Part shown: in pieces, positions 1 to 5,062 of the stretch | Layout: every line of letters starts with the position of its first letter | How positions within the stretch are numbered: the stretch's first letter is position 1 | Position numbers and translations under genes: made by a program | The notes under the pieces: model-generated | Databases searched by the model: none | What the model was told of the DNA's origin: nothing | The model's input: only the letters and a program-made list of their open reading frames with translations | Assembly (NCBI RefSeq): GCF_000720325.1 | Contig: NZ_JOJM01000124.1 | Coordinates: forward strand, 1-8,952 | Length of the DNA: 8,952 nt | DNA from: Streptomyces sp. NRRL B-1347 | GTDB taxonomy: Bacteria > Actinomycetota > Actinomycetes > Streptomycetales > Streptomycetaceae | Reading direction: 5' to 3'

Positions 1-117
1 AACAAGTCGATCCGTGACACCTGTGACCGGGTCCTGTGGCTGGAGCGCGGCGAGCTGCGCATGGACGGGCCCACCGACGAGGTCATCAAGGAGTACGAGA
101 AGTTCACCGGTAAGTAG
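1..117 (+). CDS. ABC transporter ATP-binding protein, C-terminal end (partial)
   Basis: Only the last 38 codons are present; the gene enters from the left edge and stops at TAG 115-117. The reading includes CDRVLWLERGELRMDGPTDE followed by a short acidic/basic tail ending KFTGK. This is the end of an ABC ATPase domain: the strand after the H-loop (VLWLERGEL) and the region where the bound solute family is usually told to return to a base state. The wording resembles ATPases of the polysaccharide / teichoic-acid export type (Wzt/TagH-like), which work with an ABC-2 permease to move lipid-linked polymer across the membrane. Walker A, Walker B and signature motifs lie outside the window, so the substrate cannot be judged. 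A hairpin terminator follows about 40 bases downstream, so this gene is probably not cotranscribed with the hopanoid genes. ABC ATPase family: fairly sure; export subtype: moderate. Confidence 0.75.
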   Translation, partial: NKSIRDTCDRVLWLERGELRMDGPTDEVIKEYEKFTGK

Positions 118-154
118 CCGGATCGCCGCCGTCTGGTCGCGGCCGAATGGAGCA

Positions 155-193
155 GGGCCCGCCGGAGACCCCGGCCGGGCCCTGACTCGTTTT
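155..193 (+). terminator. Intrinsic terminator-like hairpin after the ABC ATPase gene
   Basis: The 5' arm GGGCCCGCCGG (155-165) pairs with CCGGCCGGGCCC (171-182). This gives 7 + 4 base pairs with one bulged C and a five-base AGACC loop. The stem is nearly all G-C. A four-T run follows at 190-193, eight bases after the stem, so the U-tract is weak, as is common in high-G+C actinomycetes. Its place just after the ABC stop codon supports termination of that transcript. Confidence 0.6.
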
Positions 194-267
194 CAGACAT
201 CACGCATCTCCCAAGTCACAGGAGTTCAGGGAAGATTGAAGCCAATCGGTGCGTTCTTGTGATGTGC

Positions 268-295
268 GGAACACCCCGACGAAGCGCTGTCCGTT
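268..295 (+). promoter_or_regulatory. Candidate ECF-sigma-type promoter (weak)
   Basis: GGAAC at 268-272 is followed after 17 bases by TC at 290-291, within TCCGTT. This matches the loose AAC ... TC arrangement of Streptomyces envelope-stress ECF sigma promoters. Such short motifs arise by chance, and the implied leader to hpnC would be about 150 bases. The call is a pattern match only, but an envelope-stress sigma factor would fit a membrane-lipid operon. Confidence 0.2.
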
Positions 296-303
296 GTACA
301 ACG
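292..303. promoter_or_regulatory. 12-base perfect palindrome, possible operator
   Basis: CGTTGTACAACG reads the same on both strands. It sits about 150 bases before hpnC in the A+T-richer part of the intergenic region, and a second GTAC core follows 14 bases later (310-313). Symmetry of this length is typical of sites for dimeric repressors such as TetR-type regulators. No regulator gene is visible in the window, so the cognate protein is unknown. Confidence 0.3.
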
Positions 304-406
304 TAAGCTGTACCGGTGCTGATTCGCGGCAAGTGGGGCGATATCGCTCCCTGGCTGGGCGCGGGGCACGCTGCGCCGCCGGGCGGCCTTGGCGGCGTGT
401 CCGAAA

Positions 407-412
407 TAGGAT
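407..412 (+). promoter_or_regulatory. Possible -10 hexamer of a housekeeping-type hpnC promoter
   Basis: TAGGAT fits the Streptomyces vegetative -10 pattern TAnnnT. Transcription from here would start near 418-420, giving a leader of about 30 bases that includes the SD at 436-440. No good -35 is found 16-18 bases upstream (TTGGCG at 389-394 is too close), so it is only a candidate. Confidence 0.3.
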
Positions 413-451
413 GTATTGGGTCGGCAGTGTAGAACGGGAGATGTGACGGCA

Positions 452-1354
452 ATGGCTACGGACGATCTCCAGCTACGCGATGCGTCCGCCGTCCTCGCCA
501 AAGCCGCGGACGAGAACTTCCCCGTGGCCCCGTTCTTCCTCCCGCGCGCTTGGCGCGAGGACCTCATGGCCGTGTACGGCTTCGCCCGCCTGGTCGACGA
601 CATCGGCGACTCGGACCTGGCCCGCGGCGCCGCCCACGCCCGCTACCTGGGCGCGGACCCCGGGGCCGCGGGCGACCCGCTCGCCCTCCTGGACGCCTTC
701 GAGGCCGACCTGCGCAAGGTCTTCGCCCCGGGACCGGAGCCGGGCCATCCCCTGCTGCGCGCCCTGGTGCCCACCGTGCGCCGCCGCGGCCTCACCCCCG
801 AGCCGTTCCTCGGCCTGATCGCAGCCAACCGCCAGGACCAGCTCGTCCAGCGGTACGAGACGTACGACGACCTCGTCGCCTACTGCGAGCTGTCGGCGAA
901 CCCGGTCGGCCGCCTCGTGCTCGCCATCACCGGCACCGCGACACCCGAGCGGATCCGGCTCTCGGACTCCGTGTGCACCGCGCTCCAGATCGTGGAGCAC
1001 CTCCAGGACGTGCGCGAGGACCTCGGGCGCGACCGCATCTATCTCCCCGCCGAGGACATGAAGCGCTTTCACGTCCAGGAACGGGATCTGGCCGCTCCTA
1101 GCGCAGGCGCGTCGGTGCGCGCACTGGTTGCATTCGAAGCGGAACGCGCCCACTGCCTCCTGAATGAAGGCACCCCCCTGGTGGGTAGCGTCCACGGCAG
1201 GCTGAAGCTGCTGCTGGCAGGGTTCGTGGCAGGGGGGAGGGCGGCCGTCTGTGCGATCGCCGCCGCTGGATACGACGTACTTCCAAGGCCGCCGAAGCCC
1301 ACGAAACCGCGTTTGCTGCGCGAGGTGGGTGCGGTTCTGCGAGGAGAGGGGTGA
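452..1354 (+). CDS. hpnC: Hydroxysqualene synthase HpnC (squalene/phytoene synthase family)
   Basis: This 300-residue protein is an all-alpha trans-prenyltransferase-fold enzyme of the squalene/phytoene synthase family. In the HpnCDE route it converts presqualene diphosphate to hydroxysqualene. The first Asp-rich motif is LVDDIGDSD (D49, D50, D53). A middle segment YETYDDLVAYCELSANPVGR follows. The second Asp motif is E182-H-L-Q-D186-V-R-E-D190, then RIYLPAEDM. Classical members have Asn where E182 stands. ATG 452 is chosen because MATDDLQ leads directly into the conserved AADENFPVAPFFLP segment and GGGAG (436-440) lies upstream, though with an 11-base spacer. GTG 443 is in frame but only two bases from that SD. 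It is the first operon gene and its stop overlaps hpnD by four bases. About 25 of the last 86 codons end in A or T, against 14 of the first 214. HpnC versus HpnD is assigned from order, the modified second motif and overall similarity. Confidence 0.9.
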   Translation: MATDDLQLRDASAVLAKAADENFPVAPFFLPRAWREDLMAVYGFARLVDDIGDSDLARGAAHARYLGADPGAAGDPLALLDAFEADLRKVFAPGPEPGHPLLRALVPTVRRRGLTPEPFLGLIAANRQDQLVQRYETYDDLVAYCELSANPVGRLVLAITGTATPERIRLSDSVCTALQIVEHLQDVREDLGRDRIYLPAEDMKRFHVQERDLAAPSAGASVRALVAFEAERAHCLLNEGTPLVGSVHGRLKLLLAGFVAGGRAAVCAIAAAGYDVLPRPPKPTKPRLLREVGAVLRGEG

Positions 1355-2301
1355 GCCGGACCGTGGAGTCAGAACCTCGCGTGTCCGCACCGGTACTCGC
1401 CGCATACAGCTATTGCGAGGCCGTGACCGGGCAGCAGGCACGAAATTTCGCGTACGGCATCAGGTTGCTGCCGACGCCGAAGCGGCGCGCGATGTCCGCG
1501 CTCTACGCGTTCTCACGGCGTGTGGACGACATCGGGGACGGCGCGCTCGCGCCGGACGTGAAGAAGATCCGGCTCGATGAGACGCGGAGCCTGCTCGGCC
1601 GCATCCACGACGGCTCGGTGGCGGAGGACGACACCGACCCCGTGGCCGTGGCGCTCAGCCATGCCGCGCGGCACTTCCCGATCTCGCTCGGCGGCCTCGA
1701 CGAGCTGATCGACGGCGTCCTGATGGACGTGCGCGGCGAGACGTACGAGACCTGGGACGACCTCAAGGTCTACTGCCGGTGCGTGGCCGGGGCCATCGGT
1801 CGGCTCTCGCTCGGCGTGTTCGGCACGGAACCGGGGGCGCTGCACGCGGAGCGCGCGCCGGAGTACGCGGACACGCTCGGGCTCGCGCTGCAACTCACCA
1901 ATATCCTCAGGGACGTTCGTGAGGACGCCCTGGAGGGCCGGACCTATCTGCCGGCCGACGACCTGGCCAAATTCGGCTGCTCCGCCGGGTTCGAGAGGCC
2001 GGAGCCGCCCGCCGGGTCCGACTTCGCGGGCCTCGTCCACTTCGAAGTGCGCCGCGCCCGCGCGCTGTTCGCCGAGGGCTACCGCCTGCTTCCCCTGCTC
2101 GACCGGCGCAGCGGCGCCTGCGTGGCCGCGATGGCGGGCATCTACCGCCGCCTGCTCGACCGCATCGAGCGGGATCCGGAAGCGGTCCTTCGGGGCCGCG
2201 TTTCGCTGCCGGGCCGCGAGAAGGCGTATGTCGCCGTGCGCGGTCTGTCCGGCCTCGACGCGCGCAATGTCGCACGCCAGGCCGTCAGGAGGCGTACGTG
2301 A
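1351..2301 (+). CDS. hpnD: Presqualene diphosphate synthase HpnD
   Basis: This 316-residue squalene/phytoene synthase family enzyme is expected to join two FPP molecules into presqualene diphosphate, the substrate of HpnC. The first Asp-rich motif is RRVDDIGDG (D59, D60, D63). The second is the canonical N184-I-L-R-D188-V-R-E-D192, followed by GRTYLPADDL. These bind the Mg-diphosphate groups. The segment YCEAVTGQQARNFAYGIRLL near residues 21-40 is typical of HpnD. The start is GTG 1351, which overlaps the hpnC stop as GTGA, with AGGAG at 1342-1346 and a four-base spacer; in-frame GTGs at 1363 and 1381 lie too far from an SD. Translation is probably coupled to hpnC. The first ~35 codons share the relaxed third-position usage of the end of hpnC; the rest is strongly G/C-ending. 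An SD (AGGAGG, 2287-2292) for the following small gene lies inside its 3' end. Confidence 0.92.
   Translation: MSRTVESEPRVSAPVLAAYSYCEAVTGQQARNFAYGIRLLPTPKRRAMSALYAFSRRVDDIGDGALAPDVKKIRLDETRSLLGRIHDGSVAEDDTDPVAVALSHAARHFPISLGGLDELIDGVLMDVRGETYETWDDLKVYCRCVAGAIGRLSLGVFGTEPGALHAERAPEYADTLGLALQLTNILRDVREDALEGRTYLPADDLAKFGCSAGFERPEPPAGSDFAGLVHFEVRRARALFAEGYRLLPLLDRRSGACVAAMAGIYRRLLDRIERDPEAVLRGRVSLPGREKAYVAVRGLSGLDARNVARQAVRRRT
2287..2300 (+). promoter_or_regulatory. SD and GTG start of the small gene, inside the end of hpnD
   Basis: AGGAGG (2287-2292) is followed after five bases by GTG 2298-2300, which overlaps the hpnD stop TGA 2299-2301. This is the standard coupled-start arrangement of the operon. 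It does not serve hpnE, whose start is about 100 bases further on, so it argues that the reading frame at 2298 is translated. Confidence 0.7.
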
Positions 2302-2405
2302 CCCCCGACCGCGGGACCAGTGGCTTCGGCCACCGCAACCGGCGGGCAACCCTCCGCATGACCTTGGCGTCCCAGACTGCAACCGCCGAAAGGGAGGACG
2401 CATGA
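2298..2405 (+). CDS. Small 35-residue protein, probably DUF6380-type
   Basis: GTG 2298 opens a frame of 35 codons ending at TGA 2403-2405. It has a near-ideal SD (AGGAGG, spacer five). Its start overlaps the hpnD stop (GTGA) and its stop overlaps the hpnE start (ATGA), so the gene exactly fills the gap between them. The product is basic, with no signal peptide or membrane segment; the core RRATLRMTLASQTATA spans residues 15-30. From memory, small Streptomyces proteins named DUF6380 share an RRATLR...ASLTATA core; I could not search this. Function is unknown. It could be an accessory factor for HpnD/HpnE or a leader peptide coupling their translation. Its codons are less G/C-biased (AGT, GCA, TTG, ACT, GAA, AGG). 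That the frame is translated seems likely; a role in hopanoid synthesis is inference. Confidence 0.65.
   Translation: MTPDRGTSGFGHRNRRATLRMTLASQTATAEREDA
2320..2333 (+). other. Hairpin with a C(UUCG)G tetraloop inside the small gene
   Basis: GTGGC (2320-2324) pairs with GCCAC (2329-2333) around TTCG, giving a five-base-pair stem closed by C-G over a UUCG loop, an unusually stable RNA fold for its size. It begins 22 bases after the small gene's start codon. It may influence ribosome passage or mRNA decay between hpnD and hpnE, or it may be a by-product of the coding sequence. Confidence 0.4.
2392..2404 (+). promoter_or_regulatory. SD that fixes the hpnE start
   Basis: GGGAGG (2392-2397) lies four bases before ATG 2402-2404. 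It rules out the much longer upstream extension of the hpnE frame, which would run back through hpnD out of frame. It lies within the last codons of the small gene, so ribosomes finishing that gene end exactly at the hpnE start. Confidence 0.75.
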
Positions 2406-3838
2406 GGCAGCACGAAAGGCGGACCGAACCGGGCGGTGACGCGGACGCGGATCGCCCGGGCGGAGCGGGCGGCGGGCGTCCTGGGACCTCCGCCGTCGTC
2501 GTCGGCGGCGGACTCGCCGGGATCACCAGCGCGCTCGCCCTCGCCGACGCCGGGCTGGACGTCACGCTGCTCGAAGGGCGCCCCCGGCTCGGCGGGCTCG
2601 CCTTCTCCTTCCAGCGCGGCGAGCTGACGGTCGACAACGGCCAGCACGTCTATCTGCGCTGCTGCACCGCCTACCGCTGGTTCCTGGACCGCGTCGAGGG
2701 CGCGCACCTCGCACCGCTGCAGGACCGGCTCGACGTACCCGTGCTCGACGCCGAGCGGAACCGCCTCGGACGGCTGCGGCGCACCGCGCTGCCCGTGCCG
2801 CTGCATCTGGCCGCGAGTCTCGCCACCTATCCGCATCTGTCGCTCGCCGAGCGCGCCCAGGTGGGCCGCGCGGCGCTCGCCCTCAAGGGACTCGACCCGG
2901 CCGATCCGGCGCTCGACAACCAGGACTTCGGCAGCTGGCTGGCCGCGCACGGACAGTCGGCGCGCGCCATCGAGGCCCTGTGGGACCTCGTCGGCGTGGC
3001 CACCTTGAACGCCGTGGCGGGCGATGCCTCGCTGGGCCTCGCCGCGATGGTGTTCAAGACCGGGCTGCTCTCGGACCCGGGTGCCGCCGACATCGGCTGG
3101 GCGCGGGTGCCCCTCGGTGAACTCCATGACCGCCTGGCCCGCAAGGCGCTCGACTCGGCGGGTGTCCGTACCGAACTGCGAACACGTGTCACCTCCATCT
3201 CGCCTACTAAGAACGGCGGTTGGCGCGTCGAGGTTCCCGGTGAGCGCATCGAGGCCGATACCGTCGTGCTCGCCGTGCCCCAGGCCGAGACCCACGACCT
3301 CCTCCCGGAGGGCGCCCTCGACGACCCCGACCGGCTGCTCGGCATCGACACGGCGCCGATCCTCAACGTCCACGTGGTGTACGACCGCAAGGTCCTCAAG
3401 CGGCCCTTCTTCGCCGCGCTCGGCACGCCCGTCCAGTGGGTCTTCGACCGGACCGAGGCCTCCGGGCTGCGCGAGGGCCAGTACCTCGCGCTGTCCCAGT
3501 CGGTCGCCCAGGACGAGATCGACGCCCCCGTGGCGGCGCTCAGGGAGCGCTATCTGCCGGAGCTCGAACGCCTGCTGCCCGCCGCGCACGGCGCACGGGT
3601 CCTGGACTTCTTCGTGACCCGGGAGCGCACGGCGACGTTCGCGCCGACGCCGGGCGTCGGCCGCCTGCGACCGGGCGCGCACACCAAGGCGCGCGGGCTG
3701 TACCTGGCCGGCGCGTGGACCGCCACCGGCTGGCCCGCGACGATGGAAAGCGCTGTTCGCAGCGGTATCAGCGCCGCGAGGGCGGCGCTGACCGCGCTCG
3801 ACCGCCCGCGCGACCACCTCTTCGAGGAGGCGGCGTGA
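2402..3838 (+). CDS. hpnE: Hydroxysqualene dehydroxylase HpnE (FAD-dependent)
   Basis: This 478-residue flavoprotein of the phytoene desaturase / amine oxidase superfamily is expected to reduce hydroxysqualene to squalene, the third HpnCDE step. After a non-conserved, Gly/Asp/Arg-rich N-terminus (residues 1-29), the FAD Rossmann motif appears as VVVGGGLAG (G35, G37, G40), with the ribose-binding acid E58 in VTLLEGRPRLGG. A second conserved block, VDNGQHVYLRCC, follows. The C-terminal FAD motif is GLYLAGAWTATGWPATMESA (residues 432-451). No membrane segment is obvious; association with the membrane would be peripheral. ATG 2402 is set by GGGAGG at 2392-2397 and overlaps the stop of the small gene. 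The 3' end carries GAGGAGG (3824-3830), which can serve as an SD for the next gene. Carotenoid desaturases share the fold, but context and the VDNGQH block favour HpnE. Confidence 0.9.
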   Translation: MRQHERRTEPGGDADADRPGGAGGGRPGTSAVVVGGGLAGITSALALADAGLDVTLLEGRPRLGGLAFSFQRGELTVDNGQHVYLRCCTAYRWFLDRVEGAHLAPLQDRLDVPVLDAERNRLGRLRRTALPVPLHLAASLATYPHLSLAERAQVGRAALALKGLDPADPALDNQDFGSWLAAHGQSARAIEALWDLVGVATLNAVAGDASLGLAAMVFKTGLLSDPGAADIGWARVPLGELHDRLARKALDSAGVRTELRTRVTSISPTKNGGWRVEVPGERIEADTVVLAVPQAETHDLLPEGALDDPDRLLGIDTAPILNVHVVYDRKVLKRPFFAALGTPVQWVFDRTEASGLREGQYLALSQSVAQDEIDAPVAALRERYLPELERLLPAAHGARVLDFFVTRERTATFAPTPGVGRLRPGAHTKARGLYLAGAWTATGWPATMESAVRSGISAARAALTALDRPRDHLFEEAA

Positions 3839-3897
3839 CGCTCGACCTTCTGGGGCCGTCCCAGAAACCCCGCACCGGAACTAGAGGAGAGACTGTG
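3824..3897 (+). promoter_or_regulatory. Two competing SD/start pairs for the polyprenyl synthase
   Basis: Pair one is GAGGAGG (3824-3830) with GTG 3835, overlapping the hpnE stop. Pair two is AGGAG (3885-3889, within AGAGGAGA) with GTG 3895. Both have four- to five-base spacers and are in the same frame. The extra segment encoded between them (VTLDLLGPSQK...) is polar and Pro/Thr-rich. Either or both may be used. Confidence 0.6.
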
Positions 3898-4956
3898 CCG
3901 ACTGTGCCCTCGGCCCAACCGGCCGCTGTGGACGTGACCGCGCTGTTGGAGCGGGGCCGGACACTGTCCACCCCGGTGCTGCGGTCCGCCGTGGACCGCC
4001 TCGCGCCTCCCATGGACACTGTCGCCGCCTACCACTTCGGCTGGATCGACGCCGCGGGCAACCCGGCCGACGGCGACGGCGGCAAGGCCGTGCGCCCCGC
4101 GCTCGCGCTCCTCTCCGCCGAGGCCGCGGGTGCCCCCGCGGAGGTCGGCGTGCCCGGCGCCGTGGCCGTCGAACTGGTCCACAACTTCTCGCTGCTCCAC
4201 GACGACCTGATGGACGGCGACGAGCAGCGCCGCCACCGCGACACCGTGTGGAAGGTGCACGGCCCCGCGCAGGCCATCCTCGTCGGCGACGCCCTCTTCG
4301 CCCTCGCCAACGAGATCCTCCTGGAGATCGGCACCGTCGAGGCGGGCCGGGCCACGCGCCGGCTGACCACCGCGACCCGCGCCCTCATCGACGGCCAGGC
4401 GCAGGACATCTCCTACGAGCACCGCGAGCGGGTCACCGTCGAGGAGTGCCTGGAGATGGAGGGCAACAAGACGGGCGCCCTGCTCGCCTGCGCGGTCTCC
4501 ATCGGCGCGGTCCTCGGCGGCGCCGACGACGCCACCGCCGACACCCTGGAGAAGTACGGCTACCACCTCGGACTCGCCTTCCAGGCCGTCGACGACCTGC
4601 TCGGCATCTGGGGCGATCCGGAGGCCACCGGCAAGCAGACCTGGAGCGACCTGCGCCAGCGCAAGAAGTCGCTGCCGGTCGTCGCCGCGCTCGCGGCGGG
4701 CGGACCCGCGTCCGAGCGGCTCGGCGAGCTGCTCGCCGCCGACGCCAAGAGCAATGACTTCGACAGCTTCTCCGAGGCGGAGTTCGCCGCGCGCGCCGCG
4801 CTCATCGAGGAGGCGGGCGGCCGCGAGTGGACCGCGGAGGAGGCGCGACGGCAGCACGCCATCGCCATCGAGGCCCTGGACGCGGTCCAGATGCCGGACC
4901 TGGTGCGGGCGCAGCTCACCGCGCTCGCCGACTTCGTCGTCGTACGGAAGAGATGA
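3895..4956 (+). CDS. Polyprenyl diphosphate synthase ((2E,6E)-FPP or GGPP synthase)
   Basis: This 353-residue E-type isoprenyl diphosphate synthase condenses IPP with allylic diphosphates and presumably supplies FPP to HpnD. Visible motifs are GGKAVRP (from G63), the first Asp-rich motif HDDLMDGD (D103, D104, D107), EGNKTGALL, and FQAVDDLLGIWGD (D233, D234), whose fifth position is Gly rather than Asp. The residue five before the first motif is Phe98 and the motif lacks the two-residue insertion of ordinary bacterial FPP synthases. That pattern is also seen in GGPP synthases, so chain length is uncertain. GTG 3895 is preferred because AGAGGAGA (3883-3890) ends four bases before it. GTG 3835 is in frame, overlaps the hpnE stop as GTGA and has GAGGAGG (3824-3830) four bases upstream; it would add 20 residues. 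Family certain; product and start less so. Confidence 0.88.
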   Translation: MPTVPSAQPAAVDVTALLERGRTLSTPVLRSAVDRLAPPMDTVAAYHFGWIDAAGNPADGDGGKAVRPALALLSAEAAGAPAEVGVPGAVAVELVHNFSLLHDDLMDGDEQRRHRDTVWKVHGPAQAILVGDALFALANEILLEIGTVEAGRATRRLTTATRALIDGQAQDISYEHRERVTVEECLEMEGNKTGALLACAVSIGAVLGGADDATADTLEKYGYHLGLAFQAVDDLLGIWGDPEATGKQTWSDLRQRKKSLPVVAALAAGGPASERLGELLAADAKSNDFDSFSEAEFAARAALIEEAGGREWTAEEARRQHAIAIEALDAVQMPDLVRAQLTALADFVVVRKR

Positions 4957-5062
4957 TCACTATCGGGCACACCTGACTCGCAGTCGCCGAACGCCGCCCG
5001 GGTGCGGGCGGTGTCCGACGGCGGACCCAGCAGAGAAGAAGCACTGCGTCGAAGGGGAAGCC
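4957..5062. other. 106-base gap before shc with two overlapping hairpins
   Basis: This is the only real break inside the operon. Hairpin one pairs 4991-4999 with 5006-5014 (core CCGCCC/GGGCGG, six-base loop). Hairpin two pairs GTCCG 5013-5017 with CGGAC 5022-5026 around ACGG. They share 5013-5014, so their full forms exclude each other. No T-run follows, so a classic terminator is unlikely; RNA processing, pausing or mild attenuation before shc is possible. A seven-codon frame (4953-4976) overlaps the previous stop but is too short to call. No promoter hexamers stand out. Confidence 0.4.

Larger units (their letters stand above)
118..451. other. Intergenic region upstream of the hopanoid operon
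   Basis: These 334 bases carry no convincing gene. Short reading frames here have no SD sequence or Streptomyces-like codon bias. The region holds, in order: a hairpin terminator for the ABC gene (155-193), a noticeably A+T-richer stretch (about 190-320), an inverted repeat ACATCAC 197-203 / GTGATGT 259-265, an ECF-sigma-like candidate promoter (268-295), a perfect 12-base palindrome (292-303), and a possible -10 hexamer close to hpnC (407-412). It is the only place in the window where a main promoter for the operon is likely. Confidence 0.7.

Noticed and set aside
259..275. Possible Crp-like site (TGTGA ... ACA) in the upstream region
   Set aside because: Only one half-site is convincing; the second half departs from TCACA.
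249..446. Short + strand frames in the upstream intergenic region, and 14-262
   Set aside because: No SD, poor codon bias, no recognisable motif; 14-262 is mostly an alternate frame of the ABC gene and its terminator.
416..451. Earlier hpnC starts (TTG 416, GTG 443)
   Set aside because: TTG 416 has no SD. GTG 443 is only two bases from GGGAG. ATG 452 fits the conserved N-terminus better.
1919..2401. Upstream extension of the hpnE frame through hpnD
   Set aside because: It overlaps hpnD out of frame with Arg/Pro/Ala-rich content, while ATG 2402 has a strong SD and begins just before the FAD motif.
4953..4976. Seven-codon frame overlapping the polyprenyl synthase stop (ATGA)
   Set aside because: Too short to support; ATGA overlaps occur often by chance, and it does not lead to the shc start.
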